The notes beneath the pieces are model-generated. The model searched no databases, was not told the origin of the DNA, and worked only from the letters and a program-made list of their open reading frames with translations. Source: CAWBQO01 sp963790965 (GTDB lineage: Bacteria; Bacteroidota; Rhodothermia; Rhodothermales; DASSAV01). From it: 64,000 bases of DNA. The DNA lies in NCBI GenBank assembly GCA_963790965.1, contig CAWBQO010000004.1, positions 15,169 through 79,168 on the forward strand, read 5' to 3'. Position 1 is the stretch's first letter. Each line of letters begins with the position of its first letter. Below are positions 44,933 through 53,694 of the stretch, piece by piece. A program made the position numbers and the translations under genes.

Positions 44933-46615
44933 ATGTTTCGTATCTACAGATGTACCTACGCGCTGCGTTTGTTTCTCGCGGCCGTCCTGTTCTCGGTAAG
45001 CCTGACGGCCGTGGCAGGCTGCCACAAGCAGCCGGTCTACCCGTTCGATGAAGGAGCCGTTATTGCAAAGGTTAACGGCTTCGAGATCAGCCGAGAGTTC
45101 TACGAGCGCTCGTACGTCCAGCACCTGCTCGCGACGGGTGCCAACGACGACTCGCTGCAGCGCTACCTACACCTCGAGAACCTGATCGATCAGGTGTTGC
45201 TCGCGCGCGAAGCCGAGCGGCGCGGGTACGAAGACGCGACGTACCACCAGTTTGCCCGGATGCAGCAAGACCTTGCACTGAACGACCTCTACTTCTACGC
45301 GCACTTCATAGATACGAGCCGCGCGGTGTCGGAGGCCGAATCGCGGGTTGCCTATGCGCGGACGCAGGAGCAGCGGTACGTCAGTCAGCTTTTCTTCACC
45401 TCGAAGGAGGACGCCGACCGCTACTTCAGGCGGCTGCAGGAGGGCGAGTCGTTTCTTGACCTCGCGAACGAGCGATATGGAATGGCGGCCTACGATTCGT
45501 CGGCGGGATCGCTCGGCAAAGTGGAGTATTTCGACCTCGACGATGCCTTTGCCGAGGCGGCATGGGCGTTGGAGCCGGGGGCGTACTCGGAGCCGATCCG
45601 GACGCGGCAAGGATATAGCATCATTCGTGTGGATCATGTCGCCCGGAACCCGCTGCTTACTGAGCACGGTTTTGGGCAGAAGAAAGAGAAGGTGACCTAC
45701 CTTGCCGGGCAGCGCCGGATGAACCTCGAAGGGGACGCCTTCATCCGCAGCGAAATGGAGCGGCTGGGAGTCGAGACCCATGCGGCCAGCATCGAGCAGG
45801 TCTACTGGGGCCTTGTTGCCCTCGCGCAGAGTCGTTCTCCGGAGCGCCGCGTGCCGGTGTCGCTCGTGGAAAGTGAGGTGGCTCCGCTTCGTAGCCGCCT
45901 TACGCCCGAGACGCCGCTCGTGACCTACAAACTCGACGGCGAGACGCGCACCTTTACCGCACAGGATTATCTCGACTGGCTTCCGTACCTGCCGTTCGAA
46001 GAAGCGCTCAACCGCACGATTCCGTCTGTAGGGCGCGCCCTTCGGTACAGCGTGTTTGCTGAATGGGCGCGGCGAGAGGGACTTGGCGCCGAGCCGTGGC
46101 TCGTCTTTAACGAGCAGTATGATCGCGTTTTCAATCTTTCGGCGCGGATGCTCGACAGCTTGAGGACGGGCGCGGTCAACGCGCCGATCCCGGACTCTGT
46201 GCGCCGAACCATAGCTGCGTCGTCGGGTGGTCGAACGCTGGCCAACTTCTGGATCGTGCGCGTAAGCAGCCTTGATCTTGCCAACCAGTACGCCTTTGCC
46301 GTGCGCGAGGGACTTAGCAAGCCTTCCGATTACATCAAGTTCAGCGCGTTTACCGAAACCGATGTTCAGAGCTTACCTGCGTTGGCCGGGCCGCTAAAGG
46401 GCGCGGCGCTCGGCGAGGTGGAGGTCGCCGGCACGCCCGATTCGTGGTACGTGTTTCAGGTGAACGCTCGCCGTACGGTTCCGGAAGACGGCGCTATGTC
46501 GGCGGCGGAAACGGCGGCGCGGTACAACACTTTTCGGCTCTTGAGCGACTTGCGCGCCGAGGCCACGATCTCCGTCGACACCACCGCTTTTAATCAACTG
46601 CTGCCGCAGGAGTGA
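44933..46615 (+). CDS. Parvulin-type peptidyl-prolyl isomerase lipoprotein
   Basis: A 560-residue SurA/PrsA-like folding factor. The signal peptide ends in the lipobox AVAGC (Cys30). An N-terminal helical SurA-N-like part (about 40-140; VIAKVNGFEISREFYERSY) precedes one parvulin domain (about 148-240; LQEGESFLDLANERYG, DSSAGSLGKVEYFDLDDAFAEAAWAL, RTRQGYSIIRVDHV). About 320 residues of mainly helical sequence follow with no second clear isomerase domain. It probably assists folding of the outer-membrane and T9SS proteins encoded just upstream. It is 124 bases after the PorV-like gene and 58 before a GH16, so it may be co-transcribed with either group. Confidence 0.82.
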   Translation: MFRIYRCTYALRLFLAAVLFSVSLTAVAGCHKQPVYPFDEGAVIAKVNGFEISREFYERSYVQHLLATGANDDSLQRYLHLENLIDQVLLAREAERRGYEDATYHQFARMQQDLALNDLYFYAHFIDTSRAVSEAESRVAYARTQEQRYVSQLFFTSKEDADRYFRRLQEGESFLDLANERYGMAAYDSSAGSLGKVEYFDLDDAFAEAAWALEPGAYSEPIRTRQGYSIIRVDHVARNPLLTEHGFGQKKEKVTYLAGQRRMNLEGDAFIRSEMERLGVETHAASIEQVYWGLVALAQSRSPERRVPVSLVESEVAPLRSRLTPETPLVTYKLDGETRTFTAQDYLDWLPYLPFEEALNRTIPSVGRALRYSVFAEWARREGLGAEPWLVFNEQYDRVFNLSARMLDSLRTGAVNAPIPDSVRRTIAASSGGRTLANFWIVRVSSLDLANQYAFAVREGLSKPSDYIKFSAFTETDVQSLPALAGPLKGAALGEVEVAGTPDSWYVFQVNARRTVPEDGAMSAAETAARYNTFRLLSDLRAEATISVDTTAFNQLLPQE

Positions 46616-46673
46616 CCCGGCGGCTCTGCGATGAGGGGAGATAGGGACCCATCGCTAAAACAGCAATATCAAC

Positions 46674-47528
46674 ATGCGCCACCTACGCGGCTTCTCCGCC
46701 TCATTCGTGCTTATTCTTTCTGCCGCACTCGCGCTCTCTGCAGCCGGCTGCGACAGCGCCTCACCTGCGGACACCGCCGACGTGCCCGACCTTCCCGGCT
46801 GGACGCTCGTCTGGAACGACGAGTTTAACGGCGAGGGTGTGCCCAACGCGGCTGATTGGACCTACGACACGGGAAACAGCGGTTTCGGCAACAACGAATT
46901 GCAGACCTACTACGCCAACAACACCGAGACGGCCCGGATGGAGGGCGGCAATCTGGTCATCACCACCTCTCTTGTCGAGCGGCCAAACTACAAGGAATAC
47001 CGTTCAGCGCGGCTAAAGACGGCCGGCAAGCACGCCTGGAAGTACGGCAGGATCGAGGTGCGGGCGCAGCTTCCCTCCGGCACCGGCACCTGGCCCGCGA
47101 TCTGGATGCTTTCGCAGGACGGCGCTTACGGCGGCTGGCCGCGCAGCGGCGAGATCGACATCATGGAGCACGTGGGCTACGAACCGAACGTCGTCCATGG
47201 GACCGTTCACACGCAGTCGTTCAACCATATTCAAGGAACGCAGAAGGGCGACCAGCTCAGCGTTCCGACCGCCACGACGGGCTTCCACACGTACGCCATC
47301 GAGTGGTTTGAGGACCGGATAGACTTCTTCGTGGACGACGAAAAATACTTCACGTTCAACAATACGGGTAACGGATCCAATGATTGGCCGTTCGACCAGC
47401 CGTTCTTCCTCGTGCTGAATACTGCCGTCGGTGGTAATTGGGGCGGGCAGCGTGGCGTGGATGACAAAGCCTTTCCAACGCAGATGCTCGTAGACTACGT
47501 CCGCGTGTACGAAAAGGTGGGAGGCTGA
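46674..47528 (+). CDS. GH16 beta-1,3-glucanase (laminarinase-like), lipoprotein
   Basis: A 284-residue single-domain GH16 enzyme with a lipoprotein signal (lipobox AAGC, Cys26). The catalytic motif GEIDIMEHVG contains nucleophile Glu160, Asp162 and acid/base Glu165; the extra Met in DIME is the form of laminarinases and beta-1,3(4)-glucanases. WTLVWNDEFNG at the start, WPAIWML before the motif and PFFLVLNTAVGGNWGG near the end are also conserved. It should cut laminarin-like beta-1,3-glucan at the cell surface or in the periplasm. It is the first of three GH16 genes and precedes a GH3 beta-glucosidase by 63 bases. Confidence 0.92.
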   Translation: MRHLRGFSASFVLILSAALALSAAGCDSASPADTADVPDLPGWTLVWNDEFNGEGVPNAADWTYDTGNSGFGNNELQTYYANNTETARMEGGNLVITTSLVERPNYKEYRSARLKTAGKHAWKYGRIEVRAQLPSGTGTWPAIWMLSQDGAYGGWPRSGEIDIMEHVGYEPNVVHGTVHTQSFNHIQGTQKGDQLSVPTATTGFHTYAIEWFEDRIDFFVDDEKYFTFNNTGNGSNDWPFDQPFFLVLNTAVGGNWGGQRGVDDKAFPTQMLVDYVRVYEKVGG

Positions 47529-47591
47529 TACGCCCGGTCCTTCGTGTCCGCGTCGCTTGACTCCTTGCTGTCATACCGCTCAATTACCTGC

Positions 47592-49868
47592 ATGAAACCT
47601 TCCTTTGTCCGGCTACTGCTTGGCGCGGCATGCCTGTTCCTCACGTTTCCAACCTTGATTCATGCGCAAGCGCAACCCGAACCGACCCGATTGATGGACC
47701 CCGCCGTTGAAGCCCGAATTGACGCTCTGATCGAGCGAATGACGCTCGACGAAAAGATCGGGCAAATGACGCAGCGCACGAGTTCGTACGCCTACGATCC
47801 GGATGGGCAGCTCGCCGCAATCCGGTCCGGCGCGATCGGCTCCGTGCTGAATGAAGTCGACCCGAACGTTGTCAACGAGATGCAGCGGGTTGCGGTTGAG
47901 GAAAGTCGCCTTGGCATTCCGCTCATCAACGGGCGCGACGTGATCCACGGCTTCCGTACCGTTTTCCCGATCCCGCTGGGGCAGGCTGCCACTTGGAACG
48001 AGGCGCTTGTTGAAGAGGGCGCGCACGTTGCCGCCGTCGAAGCGGCCTCGCAGGGCGTGGACTGGACGTTCGCACCGATGATCGACGTGAGTCGCGACGC
48101 CCGGTGGGGCCGCATTGCCGAGAGCCTCGGCGAAGAGCCGTACCTCGCATCCGTGCTCGGCGCGGCCATGGTGCGCGGGTTCCAGGGGAGTGACCTCTCA
48201 GAGCCGGGGCGCATCGCGGCTTCGGCCAAGCACTTCGCCGGCTACGGCGCGGCCGAAGGAGGACGCGACTACAACACGACCGTGATCGATGAGCCGTCGC
48301 TGCGCGGCATTTACCTGGCCCCCTTCAAGGCGGCGGAAGAGGCTGGTGCGGCGACGTTCATGACGGCATTCAACGAGATCAACGGCATTCCGGCTTCCGG
48401 GCACGAACACCTCATCTCGGATATACTGAAAGGCGAATGGGGCTTTAACGGCTTCGTCGTGAGCGATTGGGGATCGATTACGGAAATGATCGCGCACGGG
48501 TATGTCGAGGACGCAAAGCAGGCGGCGGAAGTGGCCGTTAACGCCGGTATCGATATGGAAATGTCGAGCGCTTCCTACGTCGACCACATGGCCGATCTCG
48601 TAGCTTCAGGCGCGGTCTCCCAAGCCCGGATCGACGATGCCGTGCGGCGTATTCTGCGCGTGAAAATGATGCTCGGGCTTTTCGACGATCCGTACGTCAC
48701 GCCGGCCGATTTTCCCAAACTCCTTGCTCCCGATCACCTCGATGCCGCGCGCAAGACCGCACGGCAGAGCATGGTGCTCCTCAAGAACGACGGCGTCTTG
48801 CCACTGCGCTCCGGCGCGGGTACGGTAGCGCTCATCGGCCCACTTGCCGACGCGCCGCACGACCAGATGGGCACGTGGGTTTTCGACGGCAAGAAAGAGG
48901 ATACCGTAACGCCGCTTGCTGCGCTGCGCGAGGAACTCGGATCGGATCGCGTGCGCTTCGCGCCGGGCCTGGCGCTCTCTCGCACCGAGGATCAGAGCGG
49001 CTTCGCCGAGGCCGTTGAAGCGGCGCGTGCCGCCGATGTCGCCGTTGTTGTCGTGGGAGAGGAATCCATTCTCTCCGGCGAGGCGCATTCGCGGGCGGAC
49101 ATCAGTTTGCCGGGCGCGCAGGACGAACTCGTCGCCGCCATTGCGGAGACGGGGACGCCGGTAGTGTTCGTGGTCATGGCAGGCAGGCCGCTCGTTATCT
49201 CGGAGGCGACCGCACGCTCCGCGGCCGTTCTTTACGCCTGGCATCCAGGAACGATGGGCGGCCCCGCGCTCGCGGACCTGCTCTTCGGGCGGGAAGCGCC
49301 GTCGGGCAAGCTGCCGATAACATTGCCGAACATGGTCGGACAGGTGCCGATCTATCTCGCTCAAAAGAACACCGGCCGGCCCGCGCCCGCCGACCCGGTC
49401 ACGCTGGACAGGATCCCGCCGGAGGCCGACCAGACCTCGCTCGGCAACTCTTCGTACTATCTCGACGCGGGTTCGCAGCCGCTGTTTCCATTCGGCTTCG
49501 GACTTTCGTACACGACGTTTTCGTACAGCAACCTGCGTCTATCGGCTGAAACCATGCGGCCGGACGGGCAGCTGTCGGCCTCCGTCGACGTGACGAACAC
49601 GGGCAGCGTTGCCGGCGATGAGGTCGTTCAGCTCTACACCCGCGATCTCGTGGGTAGCCTCACGCGGCCCGTCAAGGAGCTGAAAGGCTTCGAGCGCATC
49701 CGTTTGGAGCCGGGGCAGACCCGCACGGTCACGTTCAACCTCAAGGGAGATGATCTCGCCTTCTACAACCGCGACCTCGAACGCGTCACGGAGCCGGGTG
49801 CCTTCCACGTCTGGATCGGCGGAGATTCGCAGTCGGCGCTCCGGGCATCCTTCCGAGTCGTCGACTAA
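47592..49868 (+). CDS. GH3 beta-glucosidase (BglX-like)
   Basis: A 758-residue periplasmic-type GH3 enzyme. The ATG at 47592 gives a signal peptide ending LIHAQ; 16 earlier in-frame codons show no signal character. It has the BglX layout: RMTLDEKIGQMTQ, DVIHGFRTVFPIPLG, DARWGRIAESLGEDP-like sequence (here GEEPYLAS), KHFAGYGAAEGGRDYN, nucleophile Asp292 in VVSDWGSITEM, GEEAxxSGE-type residues in the second domain, and a fibronectin III-like domain at about 670-750. It would convert laminari-oligosaccharides or gentiobiose-type branches to glucose. It lies between GH16 genes, which supports beta-1,3-glucan use. Confidence 0.91.
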   Translation: MKPSFVRLLLGAACLFLTFPTLIHAQAQPEPTRLMDPAVEARIDALIERMTLDEKIGQMTQRTSSYAYDPDGQLAAIRSGAIGSVLNEVDPNVVNEMQRVAVEESRLGIPLINGRDVIHGFRTVFPIPLGQAATWNEALVEEGAHVAAVEAASQGVDWTFAPMIDVSRDARWGRIAESLGEEPYLASVLGAAMVRGFQGSDLSEPGRIAASAKHFAGYGAAEGGRDYNTTVIDEPSLRGIYLAPFKAAEEAGAATFMTAFNEINGIPASGHEHLISDILKGEWGFNGFVVSDWGSITEMIAHGYVEDAKQAAEVAVNAGIDMEMSSASYVDHMADLVASGAVSQARIDDAVRRILRVKMMLGLFDDPYVTPADFPKLLAPDHLDAARKTARQSMVLLKNDGVLPLRSGAGTVALIGPLADAPHDQMGTWVFDGKKEDTVTPLAALREELGSDRVRFAPGLALSRTEDQSGFAEAVEAARAADVAVVVVGEESILSGEAHSRADISLPGAQDELVAAIAETGTPVVFVVMAGRPLVISEATARSAAVLYAWHPGTMGGPALADLLFGREAPSGKLPITLPNMVGQVPIYLAQKNTGRPAPADPVTLDRIPPEADQTSLGNSSYYLDAGSQPLFPFGFGLSYTTFSYSNLRLSAETMRPDGQLSASVDVTNTGSVAGDEVVQLYTRDLVGSLTRPVKELKGFERIRLEPGQTRTVTFNLKGDDLAFYNRDLERVTEPGAFHVWIGGDSQSALRASFRVVD

Positions 49869-49901
49869 CAACGGGCGTTGTTTTTAACCAACGACGACAT
49901 C

Positions 49902-51617
49902 ATGACTTTTGTAACCCGGTGCCTCGGCGCTCTCCTTTTAGTACAAGTCGCGCTGCTGATCGCCGGACCGGCTTCGGCGCAGAAGCTCGTGTGGTCAGAC
50001 GAGTTCAACGGGGCGGCGCTCGACCAGTCGAAGTGGAATTATGAGGTCGGTGCCGGCACGAACGGCGACTGGGGCACCGGGCAGCGGGATGCGGCGACGA
50101 GTAGGCCGGAGAACGTGCGGATCGTGCAGGAAGTGGCCGGCGCGGACGGCGGCGCGCTCGCTATCGTTACCCGAAAGGAGACGTATCAGGTGCCGGGAGT
50201 CGGAACGCGGCAGTACACGAGCGGGCGCATCAACACCGCCGGTAAAGCGGCGTGGGGGCCGGGGCATCAGCTTCGCGCTCGGGTCTGGCCGCGCGACGTG
50301 CGATACGAAGGTCAGGGTTTTGCTTTCTGGGCCATGCCGAACGAGACGCCGCCGGGTCAGTCGCACCTCTCCTGGCCGCAGGGCGGGGAGATCGACATAA
50401 TGGAGTACAATGGCCTGTTTGCGTACACAAACCTTGGCAGCGTTCATTATGCGCTCCGCTGGGCAAACAACGGCTGGCAGACGGACAATCACTGGCACCA
50501 GGGGGCCTACTACAGCTTCGAGACGGAGCAAGTGCCGAGCGACGTTCCGCAGTGGATTCAGGTCGATCTCGGGGCCACGCGCGAAGTGACGCGCGTTCTG
50601 CTGAACTGGGAGACGGCCTACGCCCGCGCATACAAGGTGCAGATCTCCGATGATGCCGAGACCTGGACCGATCTGTACAGCACGCTGACCGGCAACGGCG
50701 GCACGGACAATCTGACCGGTCTTTCCGGCACCGGCCGCTACGTGCGCGTCTATGCCACGCAGCGCGGCACGCAGTGGGGCTACTCTTTGTGGGAGTTTGG
50801 AGCGTACGGTGCAGACGGCACGAACCTCGCGCTGAACCGGCCCGCGAGCGCTTCCTCCGCCGAGAACAGCACGCTCGACGCGCGCGCGGCGGTGGACGGC
50901 AGCATGTCCACGCGGTGGGCCAGCGGGAGTCTTGAGGCGGAGATGAACACCGGTGCCGTCGATCCGAACGATCCAAGGGCGGCCGTATCGGGGTGGCATG
51001 TGTACGGCATAGACTGGTACGAAGACCACATGGACTTTGTCGTTGACGAGAACGTCTACCACCGGCACTTCTTCAAGGACGGAGGGGCGGCATCCGCGAA
51101 CGGGCAGGATGAAAAGAGCATTCGGACCATCGCCGGCCGCCGTGTGGCTTACTCCGAGTTCTCCAACCACTTTGAAGAGTGGCATCCGTTTGAGCATGAA
51201 TTCTACGTCATCCTCAGCTCCGGCGTTGGAGGAAACGGCACTTATGGCGGGGCTATCGGTCCGGATGCGGCATTCCCCGCCTCGGTGTTCGTGGACTGGG
51301 TGCGCGTTTATGAGATGAGCGGAACCGCCGCTGAAGCCAAAGCGGAGTACCCGTCGGCATTCGTCCTCCACGACAACTACCCGAACCCTTTCCGCGCGGC
51401 CACCACCCTGTCTTTCTCCTTGCCGACTCCAATGCCGGTTCGGGTCGATATCTTCGATCTGCTCGGACGGAAGGTGCTCACGCGCGACCTGGGTTTCCGC
51501 GAGGCCGGACAGCAGGAAGTTCGCGTCGACGCAGCGGACATGAGCGCGGGCGTGTACCTGTATACGGTGCGTGCAGGCACCCAATCACGAACAGGCCAGT
51601 TCACGGTAATTCGGTGA
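49902..51617 (+). CDS. GH16 interrupted by a circularly permuted F5/8-type C domain, T9SS-exported
   Basis: A 571-residue secreted protein; the ATG at 49902 gives a signal peptide ending PASAQ. The GH16 domain is split. The first part (about 22-204) holds GEIDIMEY with Glu163, Asp165 and Glu168. The second (about 357-478) resumes at GWHVYGIDWYEDHMDF and ends VDWVRVYEM. Between them, about 205-356 form an F5/8-type C (CBM32-like) domain in the wrong order: its C-terminal half (QWIQVDLGATREV ... GTQWGYSLWEFGAYG, 217-303) comes before its N-terminal half (NLALNRPASASSAE ... DGSMSTRWASG, 307-347). A T9SS sorting domain closes the protein (about 485-571; NYPNPFRAATT). Both the enzyme and the inserted domain look complete, so I infer a nested, circularly permuted module on an active beta-1,3-glucanase-type enzyme. 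Confidence 0.85.
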   Translation: MTFVTRCLGALLLVQVALLIAGPASAQKLVWSDEFNGAALDQSKWNYEVGAGTNGDWGTGQRDAATSRPENVRIVQEVAGADGGALAIVTRKETYQVPGVGTRQYTSGRINTAGKAAWGPGHQLRARVWPRDVRYEGQGFAFWAMPNETPPGQSHLSWPQGGEIDIMEYNGLFAYTNLGSVHYALRWANNGWQTDNHWHQGAYYSFETEQVPSDVPQWIQVDLGATREVTRVLLNWETAYARAYKVQISDDAETWTDLYSTLTGNGGTDNLTGLSGTGRYVRVYATQRGTQWGYSLWEFGAYGADGTNLALNRPASASSAENSTLDARAAVDGSMSTRWASGSLEAEMNTGAVDPNDPRAAVSGWHVYGIDWYEDHMDFVVDENVYHRHFFKDGGAASANGQDEKSIRTIAGRRVAYSEFSNHFEEWHPFEHEFYVILSSGVGGNGTYGGAIGPDAAFPASVFVDWVRVYEMSGTAAEAKAEYPSAFVLHDNYPNPFRAATTLSFSLPTPMPVRVDIFDLLGRKVLTRDLGFREAGQQEVRVDAADMSAGVYLYTVRAGTQSRTGQFTVIR

Positions 51618-51674
51618 GTGTCCGCCGGCGGGCATGGCACCATCTCAGTACCATCAAAGCAGATTCGTCGCAGC

Positions 51675-53579
51675 ATGAACATCGAAAGAACCATCCCGGC
51701 GATCCTGTTATTCGCGGCCGCTACGAGCGTGCTGGCCCCCCCCGCGACGCACGCGCAGCGATATGAACTCGTCTGGGAGGACAACTTCGATGGGACGAGC
51801 GTCGACTGGACAACCTGGTCTCCATGGATCGGCACCGCTTACAACGGCGAGGCGCAGTACTACCGCAAGGAGAATGCTTCTGTGAGCGATGGTGTGTTGT
51901 ACCTGACAGCAAAGCGGCAGGATTTCGCCGGACGCAAGTACACGTCCGCGCGGCTGGAGAGCTGGCCCTACCACGGTGCGCGAGGGGCGGGAAAGGCGTG
52001 GAAGTACGGGCGCTTTGAGGTTCGCGCAAAGATGCCGCCCGCCGGGGACGGCTTCTGGCCCGCTCTCTGGCTTATGCCTGCGCTAAACCCATATGGACCC
52101 TGGCCGTATAGTGGTGAAATCGACATGATGGAGTGGCGAAGCCACGACCCCGGCCAGGTTCATGGAACGATTCACTACAGTTGCTGCGAATACCCGGGGT
52201 CCGGCAATGCGCTCTCGGACCGGCGCTCTATCGGGGGTGCATTCGTTCTACCCGAGGGCACTTTCTCCGATGACTACCACACGTTCGGGGTGGAGTGGGA
52301 CGAAACCGGCGTGCGTTGGTTTGCCGACAGCACCTTCTTCCATTCCATTACGCCACAGCGACTCGGAGCCGAGCTATACCCGTTCAACAAGCCTTTCTAT
52401 ATCATCCTCAACCTCGCCGTTGGCGGGCAATACATCGACTACAAGCTTCCTCCGGCGGGCTTTACAGAGGCTTCGCTGCTCGTCGATTACGTGCGGGTTT
52501 ATCAGGACCTGAATCAGGCTCCCAGCGCCTCGCTGCAGGCGCTGCCCGACTCGCTTCCTGCGCTCACGCCGATCGTTCTTGCTGCAGATGTTTCCGACGA
52601 GGACGGCGGGGTCGTTCGCGTACACTTCTTCTCCGGCGACACCCTCATCGCCACCGATGACGATGAGCCGTTCAGCATCGCCTGGACCACGCCTACGGAC
52701 GGGTGCCACAGCGTCCGCGTGCAGGCCGAAGACAACGACGGCGGCATTTCAGCGCTCAGCGATAGTACGTGGCTCGTAGTTGGCTCCGGCTGTTCGCACC
52801 GGCCCTTCCATGATGTGGCGATTCCGCTGCCCGGAACGCTCAATTTCGCTGATTATGATTGGGGAGGGCAGAACGTAGCGTATTACGATTCATCCCCGAT
52901 CGTGAATATGGGGAACGCCGAGGGCAACACGTACCGCAAGACGGAAGGCGTGGATCTGCTGCCGGCGCTTGATGAAGGGGCGATGCCGGACGTTGCCTTC
53001 GTTGAGGAAGGGGAGTGGCTCAAGTACACGGTAGATGTCGCGAAGACCGGCCTCTACGACCTGGAGTTGACGGCAGCCCCGGTGGTCTTCAACGACCGTG
53101 TGACGCTGGAGATTGACGGCGAACCGCTGGCCCGTTTCTACCGCCTCAATCCGCCCTCGGGGGAGCGTCCGTATACAACGTCCACCGCTGCCAACATTGG
53201 CCTTTCTGCGGGGCAACATGTGCTTCGCGTCGTGCCGGAGCGGCCGGGGGCCCGGCTACGCAGCCTCGCAGTGGCGCTCAAGCAGGAAACGGCATCGGAG
53301 CAACCAGCGCCCTGGGATACCTTGGTGCTCGAGCCGAACTTCCCGAATCCGTTCCGTGGCGCGACGACCGTCGTCTTTGGTTTGCCCGCGGCCGGCTACG
53401 CCCGACTCGACGTGTACGACCTGCTCGGCCGCCACATCCAGACCGCTGCTGACGGCACCTTTGCGTCCGGCGAACACACCGTACGGATCGACGCCTCCGG
53501 GCTCGCGGCAGGGGTTTACCTTTACGTCCTCACCTCGGACGAAGGTCGCCGCTCCGCGCCCATGCACGTGCTGCCGTAA
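51675..53579 (+). CDS. GH16 + Ig + CBM6-like, T9SS-exported
   Basis: A 634-residue secreted beta-glucanase. The ATG at 51675 is chosen for its signal peptide (ending ATHAQ) over a GTG at 51618. Domains: GH16 (about 30-280; YSGEIDMMEW with Glu148, Asp150 and Glu153), Ig-like (about 283-372; NQAPSASLQALPDS), CBM6-like (about 376-540; FHDVAIPLPGTLNFADYDWGG, EEGEWLKYTVDV) and a T9SS sorting domain (about 553-634; NFPNPFRGATT). CBM6 modules often bind the ends or backbone of beta-1,3-glucans, supporting laminarin as substrate. Its GH16 domain is uninterrupted, in contrast to the gene before it, so it is a good reference for the insertion there. Confidence 0.9.
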   Translation: MNIERTIPAILLFAAATSVLAPPATHAQRYELVWEDNFDGTSVDWTTWSPWIGTAYNGEAQYYRKENASVSDGVLYLTAKRQDFAGRKYTSARLESWPYHGARGAGKAWKYGRFEVRAKMPPAGDGFWPALWLMPALNPYGPWPYSGEIDMMEWRSHDPGQVHGTIHYSCCEYPGSGNALSDRRSIGGAFVLPEGTFSDDYHTFGVEWDETGVRWFADSTFFHSITPQRLGAELYPFNKPFYIILNLAVGGQYIDYKLPPAGFTEASLLVDYVRVYQDLNQAPSASLQALPDSLPALTPIVLAADVSDEDGGVVRVHFFSGDTLIATDDDEPFSIAWTTPTDGCHSVRVQAEDNDGGISALSDSTWLVVGSGCSHRPFHDVAIPLPGTLNFADYDWGGQNVAYYDSSPIVNMGNAEGNTYRKTEGVDLLPALDEGAMPDVAFVEEGEWLKYTVDVAKTGLYDLELTAAPVVFNDRVTLEIDGEPLARFYRLNPPSGERPYTTSTAANIGLSAGQHVLRVVPERPGARLRSLAVALKQETASEQPAPWDTLVLEPNFPNPFRGATTVVFGLPAAGYARLDVYDLLGRHIQTAADGTFASGEHTVRIDASGLAAGVYLYVLTSDEGRRSAPMHVLP

Positions 53580-53642
53580 GAGGCCGGTTTCGGCTCGCTG
53601 AAAAGTGCTCCGTCCACCCGCGGGAACCGCGCTTGCCTATGC

Positions 53643-53668
53643 GTGTTCATAACACGTGTTATTAACAC
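53643..53668. promoter_or_regulatory. Double-palindrome operator of the MarR operon
   Basis: Two adjacent copies of the palindrome GTGTTnnnAACAC (53643-53655 and 53656-53668) abut with no spacer. Together they form a 26-base inverted repeat centred between 53655 and 53656 with only one mismatched pair, whose core ATAACACGTGTTAT is a perfect 14-base palindrome. It ends 26 bases before the marR-type start codon, the usual place of an autorepressor site. Confidence 0.75.
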
Positions 53669-53694
53669 AGATATGGACAGGGGCATTCTCATTC

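Noticed and set aside
50514..50970. Reading the GH16 insert as two separate partial F5/8-type C domains
   Set aside because: The two parts together contain each segment of one domain exactly once, in reversed order, which is better explained by circular permutation than by two independent truncations.
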